From NCBI RefSeq assembly GCF_013408305.1, contig NZ_JACBZS010000001.1:3429983-3493982 (forward strand): a stretch of DNA of 64,000 bases, given 5' to 3'. Source of the DNA: Naumannella cuiyingiana (GTDB lineage Bacteria; Actinomycetota; Actinomycetes; Propionibacteriales; Propionibacteriaceae). Position 1 is the stretch's first letter. Every line of letters begins with the position of its first letter. Below, piece after piece: positions 17,930-25,322 of this stretch. Under the pieces are notes generated by a model that was not told the origin of the DNA, ran no database searches, and saw nothing but the letters and a program-made list of their open reading frames with translations. Position numbers and translations under genes: made by a program.

Positions 17930-17985
17930 CACCACTTGCTCGGTCACCCAACAGCAATAGGTGTTGGGTGACCGAGGAAGTGGTG
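17930..17985. repeat. Long imperfect palindrome H1 (24-bp arms) upstream of the AbiEi-like gene
   Basis: Left arm 17930-17953 and right arm 17962-17985 pair at 23 of 24 positions. The inner 15 bp (CTCGGTCACCCAACA with TGTTGGGTGACCGAG) and the outer 8 bp (CACCACTT with AAGTGGTG) are perfect, with one G-G mismatch and an 8-nt loop (gcaatagg). A partial unit CTCACCCACCACTTG (17924-17938) overlaps the left edge. The core TCACCCAACA is the unit repeated downstream of the next gene. There is no U tract, so a plain terminator is unlikely to be the whole explanation. Confidence 0.9.
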
Positions 17986-18063
17986 CGTCGGCGGGGGTCG
18001 GGGAGGGATTGCACCGGGCGGCCCGGGCTCGGGCAGACCCGGTTGTCCACAGGGGGCTGGCGA

Positions 18064-19026
18064 GTGGCCCGCGTGCTGATCAAGACTCCGGGCATGGGCG
18101 AGCAGATGCCGCGGGCGGAGGCGGGTCTGATCTTGTCCCCGGGAGACCTCGCCGCGCGCGGACACTCGGCCGACGGAATCGCCGCATTGGTACGCCGCGG
18201 CGAGCTGATCCGCGTGCGGCGCGGTGCCTATGCCTACCCGGAGCCCGCGGCCTCGCCCGAGGCGCAACATCGACTGGCCGTGCGGGCGGCGCTGGCACAC
18301 GTGGGCAACGACGCCTGCGCCAGTCACATCTCGGCGGCGGTGCTGCACGGTCTGCCCGTCTGGCGCGGAGACCTGTGGCGGGTGCACCTGACCAAGCACC
18401 GCGAGCACGGCGGGCGCATCCGCCCCGGCCAGGTCATGCACGCCTCCGTGCTGCGCGAGGACGAGGTGATCACCGTCGCCGGGATGCGCGTCACCTCGCT
18501 GGCGCGTACCGTCGTCGATCTTGCTCGGCGCTACCCCGGTGCGCTGGCCGTGGCCGCAGGCGATGCCGCGCTCGCCCGAGGTCTGAGCGGGGACGAGCTC
18601 GACGCGGCCCTCGACCGGGCTGCGGGATGGCGCGGGATCGTCGGTGCACGCCGCATCTGTGGCCTGCTCGACGGGCGGAGCGAGTCGCCGGGGGAGTCGG
18701 TCAGCAGGTTGATCTTCCACGATGCCGGACTGCCGGCACCGGTCCTGCAACACAAGATCACCGACGGATCCGCGACGGTGGCGATCGTCGACTTCTACTG
18801 GCCGCAGTGGCGCCACACCGGCGAGTTCGACGGGATGATCAAGTACGGGCGGCTTCGCCGGCCGGGCGAGGATGTGTCGGCGGTGGTGATCCGCGAGAAG
18901 GTACGCGAGGACGCGGTCCGCGATCTGGGTTATGGCATGACGCGCTGGATCACCACCGATCTGGACGAGCGGTGGCCCCTCATCGAGCGCCTGCGCCGGC
19001 GACTCCGCGGCGACCTCGCGAGCTGA
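18064..19026 (+). CDS. AbiEi-antitoxin-like HTH plus PD-(D/E)XK-like C-terminal domain protein
   Basis: The 320-aa product has an N-terminal AbiEi_4-type winged helix (SPGDLAARGHSADGIAALVR, about 25-44, then the wing IRVRRGAYAYP). A middle helical region follows (TSLARTVVDLARRYPG). The C-terminal domain resembles DUF559/Vsr-type PD-(D/E)XK nucleases, with Glu211 (PGESVSR), Asp243 (VDFYW), Glu254/Asp256 (GEFDG) and Lys260 as candidate active-site residues. Such fusions are common in actinobacteria and are annotated as type IV antitoxin-domain proteins, but no AbiEii toxin gene is next to it. GTG 18064 is chosen for AGGGGG seven nt upstream. It stands alone, bracketed by two hairpins built on one repeat word. 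Confidence 0.72.
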   Translation: MARVLIKTPGMGEQMPRAEAGLILSPGDLAARGHSADGIAALVRRGELIRVRRGAYAYPEPAASPEAQHRLAVRAALAHVGNDACASHISAAVLHGLPVWRGDLWRVHLTKHREHGGRIRPGQVMHASVLREDEVITVAGMRVTSLARTVVDLARRYPGALAVAAGDAALARGLSGDELDAALDRAAGWRGIVGARRICGLLDGRSESPGESVSRLIFHDAGLPAPVLQHKITDGSATVAIVDFYWPQWRHTGEFDGMIKYGRLRRPGEDVSAVVIREKVREDAVRDLGYGMTRWITTDLDERWPLIERLRRRLRGDLAS

Positions 19027-19037
19027 GACACCCGCTT

Positions 19038-19170
19038 GCCCAACACTTGTCCCCGCTCGCCCAACACTTGCCCCGTCACCCAGCACTGCCCGTCACCCAG
19101 CACTGCCCCCGTGACCCAACACTTGCCCGTCACCCAACCGCTCACCCAACACTTGTCCCGTCACCCAACA
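19038..19170. repeat. Array of eight degenerate CACCCAACACTTG direct repeats
   Basis: Eight copies of a 12-15 bp unit, consensus GTCACCCAACACTTG, start near 19038, 19059, 19075, 19092, 19111, 19129, 19141 and 19160, at 12-21 bp spacing. Variants include GCCCAACACTTG (twice), GTCACCCAGCACTG (twice) and truncated copies. The array begins 11 bp after the AbiEi-like stop codon and ends inside hairpin H2. It is not CRISPR: the spacers are only a few bases and are themselves repetitive. Confidence 0.9.
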
Positions 19171-19208
19171 GCTATAGGTGTTGGGTGACCGAGCACGTGT
19201 TGGGTGAG
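19141..19208. repeat. Nested palindrome H2 with the same repeat word
   Basis: Outer arms 19141-19152 and 19197-19208 (CTCACCCAACAC with GTGTTGGGTGAG) pair perfectly over 12 bp. Inner arms 19160-19170 and 19179-19189 (GTCACCCAACA with TGTTGGGTGAC) pair perfectly over 11 bp, with a short loop. The two stems are separated by 7-nt internal loops. The inner stem and loop (gctatagg) nearly repeat those of palindrome H1 about 1.2 kb upstream (gcaatagg). Confidence 0.9.
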
Positions 19209-19236
19209 CGGGGAGAGAGGGGTACGCCTCGGGGGT

Positions 19237-19322
19237 GGGGCAAGGCCGGGGTTTCGGGCAAGGCCGGGGTCCGGGCAAGCCCAAGGGGTCCGGGCAAGCC
19301 CAAGGGGTGGGCAAGCCCGGGA
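19237..19322. repeat. Five imperfect GGGCAAG-type tandem repeats
   Basis: Five head-to-tail units of 14-19 bp beginning GGGCAAGG or GGGCAAGC (for example GGGCAAGCCCAAGGGGTCC), filling the gap between palindrome H2 and the end of the convergent ppk2 gene. Units 1-2 share GGGCAAGGCCGGGGT and units 3-4 share GGGCAAGCCCAAGGGGT. No convincing gene or ribosome site is seen. Together with the upstream array this makes the whole 19027-19340 gap repetitive. Confidence 0.85.
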
Positions 19323-19340
19323 GCGGCGTGCCGCCGAGGC

Positions 19341-20303
19341 TCAGTCCTCGGCGTCGCGGAAGATCTCGGCGGCGGGGCCGACGATCTTGCGGTCGGGGGT
19401 GCCGACGATCTCGCGGTCCTTGTTCTCGTAGTCATAGCGCGACAGCACGTGCCGCATCGCCTCCAGCCGGGCGCGCTTCTTGTCGTTGGACTTCACCACG
19501 GTCCACGGCGCATCCGGCTTGTCGGTCAGGGCGAACATGTTCTCCTTGGCCGCGGTGTAGGCGTCCCACTTGTCCAGCGAGGCGAGATCGGTGGGGGAGA
19601 GCTTCCACTGGCGTACCGGGTCCACCTGGCGGATCGCGAACCGGGTGCGCTGTTCGGCCTGGGAGACCGAGAACCAGAACTTCACCAGGTCGATGCCGTC
19701 GCGGGTCAACAGCCGCTCGAAGGCCGGCGCGTCGTCCATGAACAGCCGGTACTCGTCGTCGGTGCTGAAGCCCATCACCCGCTCGACTCCCGCCCGGTTG
19801 TACCAGGACCGGTCGAACATCACGATCTCGCCGGCCGAGGGCAGATGCGCCACATACCGCTGGAAGTACCACTGCGTCTGCTCGCGGTCGGTCGGCTTCT
19901 CCAGTGCGACCACCCGGGCGCCACGGGGATTCAGGTGCTCGGTGAACCGCTTGATCGTTCCGCCCTTGCCGGCGGCGTCGCGGCCCTCGAAGATGATCAC
20001 CAGTCGGCGTCCGGTCTTCTGGATCCACTTCTGCAATTTCAGCAGCTCGATCTGCAGCAGCCGCTTCTCCAGGTCGTAGCGATCGCGGTCGAGCTTGTCG
20101 GTGTAGGGGTAGCCCTCTCGCCAGGTCTCGACCGGCCGCCCGGAGGCGTCGAGCAGGATGGGGTCGTCGTCGTCCACATCGACCACCCGATAGCCCTCGA
20201 GCCGGGCCAGGTCGATCGGCCACCGCTCGCCGACCTGCGACACGACGCCCCCGGCAGAATCCGCCGGGGGCGTCTCGGACTGGGTCGTGCTGGTCTCGCT
20301 CAC
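19341..20303 (-). CDS. ppk2: Polyphosphate kinase 2 (PPK2 class I)
   Basis: Transfers phosphate between polyphosphate and nucleoside diphosphates, typically making GTP or ATP from polyP. The 320-aa single-domain protein has Walker A GRDAAGKGGT at 107-116, the Walker B/lid pair DRSWYNRAGVE from 164, and KFWFSVSQAEQRTRF as the lid module, all hallmarks of class I PPK2. GTG 20303 has TACCCT exactly 6 nt upstream (20310-20315), favouring a leaderless start. A GTG at 20243 would remove 20 low-complexity residues. A 12-bp perfect hairpin lies between these two candidate starts. Confidence 0.93.
   Translation of the reverse strand: MSETSTTQSETPPADSAGGVVSQVGERWPIDLARLEGYRVVDVDDDDPILLDASGRPVETWREGYPYTDKLDRDRYDLEKRLLQIELLKLQKWIQKTGRRLVIIFEGRDAAGKGGTIKRFTEHLNPRGARVVALEKPTDREQTQWYFQRYVAHLPSAGEIVMFDRSWYNRAGVERVMGFSTDDEYRLFMDDAPAFERLLTRDGIDLVKFWFSVSQAEQRTRFAIRQVDPVRQWKLSPTDLASLDKWDAYTAAKENMFALTDKPDAPWTVVKSNDKKRARLEAMRHVLSRYDYENKDREIVGTPDRKIVGPAAEIFRDAED
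20244..20274. promoter_or_regulatory. Strong 12-bp-stem hairpin inside the 5' end of ppk2
   Basis: Perfect inverted repeat GACGCCCCCGGC-N7-GCCGGGGGCGTC at codons 10-20 of ppk2. It has the composition of an actinobacterial terminator stem but no T tract on either strand. If translation begins at GTG 20303 the stem is coding; if it begins at GTG 20243 the stem would sit in the leader with a GGGGG ribosome site locked in its 3' arm. Confidence 0.6.
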
Positions 20304-20367
20304 CGGTTCAGGGTACGCAGATCCCGCGCCCCCTTGGTGTCTCGCGGTTGACGAGACGGTGAACGGC

Positions 20368-20715
20368 TCAGCGGCCGACCTCGTGCGTCGCGGCCAGCGT
20401 GTCGTCGCCGGTCAGGACGGCGGCGAGCTTGCGGTGCGGCCGGGCTTCCTCCGCACGCGACTGGCGTTCGAGGGTCCGGGCCAACAGCAGGTGGGCGTAC
20501 GCCTCGGTCGGCTGCTGGTCGAGCACGACGCGCAGTTGCTCCGCGGCGGGCTCCAGCGATGCCGAGTGGTAGTAGGAGCGGGCCAGCAGCATCCGCACCT
20601 CGACGGCCTCGGGCCGGTCGGCCAACAGCCCCTGCAGGACCGGGATGGCGCTGCGGTAGTCCTTGGCCTCGAAGGCCTCCACGGCGCGACGGTAGTTGAT
20701 CCAACGGGTGTCCAC
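20368..20715 (-). CDS. Small TPR-repeat protein
   Basis: A 115-aa protein of helical tetratricopeptide-type repeats: INYRRAVEAFEAKDYRSAI, then the VEVRMLLARSYYHSASLEPA and EAYAHLLLARTLERQSRAEEA helices fit three TPR-like pairs with the usual small residues at positions 8 and 20. Such small actinobacterial TPR proteins are usually cytoplasmic scaffolds of unknown partner. GTG 20715 is chosen because GGAGGCAACC precedes it directly. It is upstream of ppk2 in the same direction, 64 bp apart, and may be co-transcribed with it. Confidence 0.8.
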   Translation of the reverse strand: MDTRWINYRRAVEAFEAKDYRSAIPVLQGLLADRPEAVEVRMLLARSYYHSASLEPAAEQLRVVLDQQPTEAYAHLLLARTLERQSRAEEARPHRKLAAVLTGDDTLAATHEVGR

Positions 20716-20838
20716 GGTTGCCTCCTTCGGCTCGGCGGCGCGCGGGGTGCGCTGCCCGGACACCCGCTCAACCGTTCGTTGACGCCGGATATTCCGTACC
20801 CCCTTCCGCCGGCCGGCTCGATGGCCCAGCATGGGCCC

Positions 20839-21261
20839 ATGACGACCTACTACACCGCAGCAGATGACGATCAGGCCGTGCAGGCGCTCAAGAACCCGCC
20901 GACCGGCGATGAGGTGCTGACCAGCGACATCGCTCCCGACGACGACCGGTTCACCGCGTTGATCGAACTGGTCACCGGCAAGCAGCTCGACCAGCTCGAC
21001 GGCGACGAGTACACCGTCCGCGACGATGTTGCGACCGATGCCACCCAGAGCGTCGTCGCCCTGGGCTCGGGGCTGGTCGCCCAGATCGCCGACCGGGACG
21101 CCCAGGAGTTCACCGATCTCGCCGGACCGTGGAGCGCGACCGATGCCTTCGACGGCAGCGCCGACCCGGCCGAGCTGGTCGACTACCTGACCGATCTGCA
21201 GCACCTGGCCCGCAATGCCGCGGCGACCAACGGCGGGGTGTACGCGGTCGAGTCGTTCTGA
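20839..21261 (+). CDS. Conserved hypothetical acidic protein
   Basis: A 140-aa strongly acidic cytoplasmic protein starting MTTYYTAADDDQAVQALKNP. No catalytic motif or membrane segment is visible, and I do not recognise a named family. ATG 20839 gives the cleaner N-terminus; an in-frame ATG at 20821 would add MAQHGP. The stop codon lies inside a 15-bp sequence repeated three times, so the C-terminus (AVESF) may have been altered by slippage. It is divergent from the TPR gene. Confidence 0.65.
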   Translation: MTTYYTAADDDQAVQALKNPPTGDEVLTSDIAPDDDRFTALIELVTGKQLDQLDGDEYTVRDDVATDATQSVVALGSGLVAQIADRDAQEFTDLAGPWSATDAFDGSADPAELVDYLTDLQHLARNAAATNGGVYAVESF

Positions 21262-21294
21262 GGCGAGTCGTTCTGAGGCGAGTCGTTCTGAGGC
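21250..21294. repeat. Three perfect 15-bp tandem repeats containing the stop codon
   Basis: GAGTCGTTCTGAGGC occurs three times without gaps. The period is divisible by three, so each copy places a TGA in the same frame as the preceding gene's stop (21259-21261). A decayed fourth copy (GGCTCGCGTTCTGGGGC) follows. It is a simple slippage tract overlapping the end of the hypothetical gene. Confidence 0.92.
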
Positions 21295-21404
21295 GGCTCG
21301 CGTTCTGGGGCGGGTCGCGTCCACGAGTCGTTCCGGGCCGCGACGCCGATCGGCGGAGGGGCTAGAGTGCCGACAGAATCTCGATGTCGACATTTGGAGG
21401 AATC

Positions 21405-22112
21405 GTGCGCCTTCCCTGGCAGTCCCGCAACGATGACGAGGCCGGCGTGTTGGAACAGGCCCGGCAGGTGGTCGAGCAGACCAAGAACGAGGGCCTGGAG
21501 GGCCGTGCGGACTCGCTGGTCCGGGCCCTGCTCGAGATCGGGATCGATGGCCGCGGGCCGTTCGCGTCGGCGGCGACCGTCGCCGACCGGGCGCTGGCGA
21601 GCTCGTCGAGCGAGGAGGCCGCAATCGGCAAGGTGGTACGCCAGACCCTGGCCAAGGGCGCGGCGGGCGGATTCGTCACCGGCCTCGGCGGCTTCGTGAC
21701 GATGCCCGTCGCGCTGCCGGTGAATGTCGTGGAGTTCCACCTGCTGGCCACCCGGATGATCGCGGCGATCGCCAAGATCCGCGGCTACGACATCGCGGAC
21801 CCGCAGGTACGCACGGCCGTCCTGCTCGCCCTGACCGGCTCGAATGCCGACGAGATCCTGACCAAGGCCGGCGTGGTGGTGCCGGGCGGCAGGCTCGCCG
21901 GGTTGGCCCTGAGCCGGTTGCCCCGCTCCGCGATGATGGTGATCAACAAGGCGATCGGCTTCCGCCTCGCGGCCTCGCTGGCCAGGAGCGGCCTGAGCCG
22001 GCTCGGCAAGGCGCTGCCCGCGGTGGGTGGGGCGATCGGCGCGGGCGTCGACACCTTCATGATGCAGCGGATCGCGTCGTTCGCCCGCAAGGAGTTCCCG
22101 GCGGTGCACTGA
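21405..22112 (+). CDS. EcsC-family protein
   Basis: A 235-aa protein with the EcsC architecture: helical N-terminus, a glycine/alanine-rich amphipathic region (GAAGGFVTGLGGFVTMPVALPVN, in two hydrophobic stretches about 85-115) and a C-terminal helical part with GKALPAVGGAIGAGVD. EcsC members lie near ABC transporters in firmicutes; in actinobacteria they are stand-alone and their role is unknown. GTG 21405 with GGAGGAATC upstream is preferred to ATG 21384, which has no ribosome site; a TAGAGT hexamer at about 21363 would give a short leader, which agrees with the GTG choice. Confidence 0.8.
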   Translation: MRLPWQSRNDDEAGVLEQARQVVEQTKNEGLEGRADSLVRALLEIGIDGRGPFASAATVADRALASSSSEEAAIGKVVRQTLAKGAAGGFVTGLGGFVTMPVALPVNVVEFHLLATRMIAAIAKIRGYDIADPQVRTAVLLALTGSNADEILTKAGVVVPGGRLAGLALSRLPRSAMMVINKAIGFRLAASLARSGLSRLGKALPAVGGAIGAGVDTFMMQRIASFARKEFPAVH

Positions 22113-22142
22113 CCGGCGGCACCCGGGCTAGGCTCGCTGATC

Positions 22143-23192
22143 ATGAAAGCGACCATGATGCATCCCGGCGGCACGATCACGCTGGAGGAGCGTCCGGATC
22201 CGACGATCCGACGCCCGACCGACGCCGTGGTCACGGTCACCGCGGCCGCGGTGTGCGGGTCGGACCTGTGGCGCTACCGGGGAGTGACTCCGGTCCCGGA
22301 CGCGCGCCCGATCGGGCACGAGTTCGTCGGCGTGGTCGAGGCCGTGGGCGAGCAGGTGCGCACGCTGCACCCGGGCGACTTCGTGGTCGCCCCGTTCAGG
22401 TGGTCGGACAACACCTGCCCGGAGTGCCGCTACGGCGTACAGCCGTCCTGCCGCAACGGCGGCAACTACGGCGCGCCCGATCGTGAGGGACTGCCCGTCG
22501 ACGGCGGGCAGGGCGAGGCGGTCCGGGTACCGCTGGCCGACGGGACGTTGATCAAGGTCGTCGAGCACGACGAGAGCCACCTGCCGTCGCTGTTGGCGCT
22601 GACCGACGTGATGTCGACCGGCTGGCACGCCGCGGTCTCCGCCCGCGTGGGTCCGGGCGCCACGGCGGTGGTGATCGGGGACGGTGCCGTCGGGCTGTGC
22701 GCGGTGCTGGCGGCGTCGCGGATGGGCGCGCACCGGGTGATCGCGATGTCGCGACACGAGCCGCGGCAACGCCTGGCCCGGGCCTTCGGCGCGACCGACA
22801 TCGTCGCCGAGCGCGGCGCGGACGGAGAGGCGGCCATCGCCGAGCTGACGGGCGGACTCGGCCCGGACTCGGTGCTGGAGTGTGTCGGTTCGGCACAGTC
22901 CATGCAGACCGCATTCGGGATCGCGCGGCCGGGCGGCGTGATCGGCTTCGTCGGTGTCCCGCACGAGGTCGAGCTGCCCGCAGAAACGATCTTCGGGCGC
23001 AACCTGACGGTCGCCGGCGGAATCGCCCCCGCGCGGGAGTACCTGCCGCGGCTGCTCGACCTGGTGCTCGACGGCGAGATCGAGCCCGGGCGCGTGTTCG
23101 ACCTCGAGCTGCCGCTCGCCGAGGTGGGCGAGGCGTACCGGGCGATGGACGAGCGACGCGCGATCAAGAGTTTGCTGCGCGTACCCGCCTGA
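22143..23192 (+). CDS. Zinc-dependent medium-chain alcohol dehydrogenase
   Basis: MDR-superfamily NAD(P)-dependent dehydrogenase of 349 aa. The catalytic zinc ligands are in VCGSDLW and GHEFVG. The structural-zinc lobe is reduced: NTCPECRYGVQPSC keeps three Cys. The cofactor site reads VIGDGAVGLCAVLAA. SHLPSLLALTDVMSTGWHAA is typical of the group annotated as zinc-dependent alcohol dehydrogenase/threonine dehydrogenase-like. Substrate is not deducible. The SSS symporter gene begins 58 bp downstream in the same direction and the pair may be co-expressed. Confidence 0.85.
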   Translation: MKATMMHPGGTITLEERPDPTIRRPTDAVVTVTAAAVCGSDLWRYRGVTPVPDARPIGHEFVGVVEAVGEQVRTLHPGDFVVAPFRWSDNTCPECRYGVQPSCRNGGNYGAPDREGLPVDGGQGEAVRVPLADGTLIKVVEHDESHLPSLLALTDVMSTGWHAAVSARVGPGATAVVIGDGAVGLCAVLAASRMGAHRVIAMSRHEPRQRLARAFGATDIVAERGADGEAAIAELTGGLGPDSVLECVGSAQSMQTAFGIARPGGVIGFVGVPHEVELPAETIFGRNLTVAGGIAPAREYLPRLLDLVLDGEIEPGRVFDLELPLAEVGEAYRAMDERRAIKSLLRVPA

Positions 23193-23250
23193 TGGGTCTA
23201 GTCTCGAAGGAGGCAGTGATCGTCGGCGCCCGGGTAGGAAGGGAATCGGC

Positions 23251-24948
23251 ATGAATGAGATCAGGCTGGACGCCCAGTGGATCGACTACGTGTTGATCGC
23301 GGTCTATTTCCTGTTCGTCCTCGGGATCGGTTGGTACGCCCGGCGCGGCGTCTCCAACAGCATCGAGTTCTTCTTGTCCGGGCGCAGCCTGCCCGCCTGG
23401 GTGACGGGCCTCGCGTTCATCTCGGCCAACCTCGGCGCGGTCGAGGTGATGGGCATGTCGGCGACCGGCGCCCAGTACGGCTTCCCGACCATGCACTACT
23501 TCTGGGTCGGCGCCATCCCCGCCATGTTGTTCCTCGGCGTGGTGATGATGCCGTTCTACTACGGGTCGAAGGTCCGCTCGGTGCCCGAGTTCATGCGAAT
23601 GCGATTCGGCACCGGTGCGCACCTGGTGAATGCGCTGTCCTTCGCGCTCGCGCAGATTCTGATCGCCGGCGTGAACCTGTTCCTGCTCGGCACCATCGTC
23701 AATCGCCTGCTCGGCTGGCCGCTGTGGGTGGCGTTGATCGTCGCCGCGGCGATCGTGTTGTCCTACATCACGCTCGGCGGCCTGTCCGCCGCGATCTACA
23801 ACGAGGTGCTGCAGTTCTTCGTGATCGTCGCGGCGCTGTTGCCGCTGACGCTGATCGGCCTGAACCGGGTCGGCGGCTGGGACGGGCTGATGCAGCGCGT
23901 CGCGAACGACGGGATGCTCGGCGCGGAACAGTTGCACACCTGGCCGGGCGAACAGCTCTCCGGTTTCGCCAATCCGGTGCTGTCGGTGGTCGGGATCATC
24001 TTCGGCCTCGGCTTCGTGCTCTCCTTCGGCTACTGGACGACGAACTTCGTCGAGGTGCAGCGGGCGATGGCCTCCAAGGACATCAACTCCGCGCGGATGA
24101 CCCCGATCATCGGGGCGTACCCGAAGATGTTCGTACCGTTCATCGTGGTGATCCCCGGCATGATCGCGGCCGTGCTGGTGCCGCAGCTCACGCAGTTCAA
24201 GGAGATCTACTACCGCGCCGGCGAGGAGGCGGCCGTGGCGCAGACCGGCGTCACCTACAACGACGCGCTGCTGCTGCTGATGCGCGAGGTCTTGCCCAAC
24301 GGGCTGCTGGGGGTGGCGATCGCCGGCCTGTTGGCGGCATTCATGGCCGGGATGGCGGCCAACATTTCGGCCTTCAACACGGTCTTCAGCTATGACCTGT
24401 GGCAGCAGTACGTGGTCAAGGACCGCGACGACGCCTACTACCTCAAGGTCGGCCGGTACGCCACGGTCGCCGCCTGCATCATCGCCATCTTCACCGCGCT
24501 GATCGCGGGGAACTTCTCCAACCTGATGGACTACCTGCAGACGCTCTTCGGCTTCTTCAATGCGCCGCTGTTCGCCACATTCATCCTCGGCATGTTCTGG
24601 AAGCGGATGACGCCGACCGCCGGCTGGGTCGGCCTGGTCTGCGGCACCTTGTCGGCGGTGCTGGTCTTCATCCTGTCCGAGGTCGGCGTGATCAACCTGC
24701 CCGGCCAGGGCGCCGCGTTCCTGGCCGCGTCGGTGGCGTTCGCGGTCGACATCGTGTTGTCGGTCGTGGTCTCGCTGGTGACCACCCCGAAGCCGGCGCA
24801 CGAGCTGCGCGGGCTGGTCGCCTCGGAGACGCCGCGCGCGGACCTTCGTGACGAGAACGATGCCAAGCTGAAGCCGTGGCAGCGGCCGGTGCCGGTGGCG
24901 GCGGTCGCGCTGGGCATCGTGATCATCCTGAATGTGATCTTCGGCTGA
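23251..24948 (+). CDS. Sodium:solute symporter (SSS/SLC5 family)
   Basis: A 565-aa integral membrane protein with about 13-14 helices and the LeuT-like fold of SSS transporters. AYVSANLGAVEVMG-type sequence (here FISANLGAVEVMGMSATGAQ) in TM1-2, the GGLSAAIYNEVLQFF region and the long external loop before TM8 are typical of sugar or organic-acid symporters. The ATG follows GGAAGGGAATCGGC. A 95-aa membrane protein is encoded 10 bp downstream. Substrate could be a sugar, polyol or carboxylate; sequence inspection does not resolve it. Confidence 0.88.
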   Translation: MNEIRLDAQWIDYVLIAVYFLFVLGIGWYARRGVSNSIEFFLSGRSLPAWVTGLAFISANLGAVEVMGMSATGAQYGFPTMHYFWVGAIPAMLFLGVVMMPFYYGSKVRSVPEFMRMRFGTGAHLVNALSFALAQILIAGVNLFLLGTIVNRLLGWPLWVALIVAAAIVLSYITLGGLSAAIYNEVLQFFVIVAALLPLTLIGLNRVGGWDGLMQRVANDGMLGAEQLHTWPGEQLSGFANPVLSVVGIIFGLGFVLSFGYWTTNFVEVQRAMASKDINSARMTPIIGAYPKMFVPFIVVIPGMIAAVLVPQLTQFKEIYYRAGEEAAVAQTGVTYNDALLLLMREVLPNGLLGVAIAGLLAAFMAGMAANISAFNTVFSYDLWQQYVVKDRDDAYYLKVGRYATVAACIIAIFTALIAGNFSNLMDYLQTLFGFFNAPLFATFILGMFWKRMTPTAGWVGLVCGTLSAVLVFILSEVGVINLPGQGAAFLAASVAFAVDIVLSVVVSLVTTPKPAHELRGLVASETPRADLRDENDAKLKPWQRPVPVAAVALGIVIILNVIFG

Positions 24949-24958
24949 GGAGCTGATC

Positions 24959-25246
24959 ATGACCGAATCGAGCGTGCACACCGAGCGGGTCGGTGCCTTC
25001 GACATCCGCAACTTCATCGGCGCTCTGATCGGCCTCTACGGGGTCGTGCTGATCATCGTCGGCCTGGTCGGCTTCACCCCGGACGAGGCCGCCCGCACCG
25101 GCGGTGTCGATGCCAATCTGTGGACCGGGATCGCCATGACCGCCGTCGGGGCGCTGTTCCTGCTCTGGGCCAGGTTGCGGCCGATCACCATCCGGGTGCA
25201 CGAGGATCCGACGGGGGAGGCCGAGACCGACCTCGCGCCGGAGTGA
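24959..25246 (+). CDS. Small two-helix membrane protein following the SSS symporter
   Basis: A 95-aa protein with two predicted membrane helices (about 20-40 and 58-75) flanked by an acidic C-terminus. It starts 10 bp after the symporter stop with GAGGAGCTGATC as ribosome site, so it is almost certainly co-translated. Similar short proteins accompany SSS transporters in actinobacteria, but no function is known. An accessory or stabilising subunit is an inference from position only. Confidence 0.7.
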   Translation: MTESSVHTERVGAFDIRNFIGALIGLYGVVLIIVGLVGFTPDEAARTGGVDANLWTGIAMTAVGALFLLWARLRPITIRVHEDPTGEAETDLAPE

Positions 25247-25269
25247 GGCGCACCGCGCTGGACGATCTT

Positions 25270-25286
25270 TACTACTGTGAGTAGTA
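25270..25286. promoter_or_regulatory. Perfect 17-bp dyad TACTACT-gtg-AGTAGTA
   Basis: A perfect 7-bp inverted repeat with a 3-bp spacer, conspicuously AT-rich for this chromosome, 37 bp before the GTG of the next membrane protein gene. In shape it resembles TACTAC/GTAGTA-type dyads bound by BlaI/MecI/CopY-like repressors, but no such regulator is encoded in the window. Confidence 0.6.
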
Positions 25287-25322
25287 TCTTTCTGGTCCGT
25301 ACCCGGCTGGAAGTGAGATCTC

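Noticed and set aside
17968..18063. Longer N-terminus for the AbiEi-like protein from GTG 17968
   Set aside because: It would translate through the 3' arm of palindrome H1, gives an unconserved-looking basic leader and lacks the AGGGGG ribosome site found before GTG 18064.
18064..19026. Complete AbiE toxin-antitoxin system
   Set aside because: No AbiEii nucleotidyltransferase toxin gene adjoins it; only the AbiEi-like helix-turn-helix is present, fused to a different C-terminal domain.
19038..19170. Possible CRISPR array
   Set aside because: Repeats are 12-15 bp and degenerate, spacers are a few bases and repetitive, and no cas gene is nearby.
20244..20274. Bidirectional intrinsic terminator for ppk2 and its neighbour
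   Set aside because: It lies inside or at the very start of the ppk2 message and no T tract follows on either strand.
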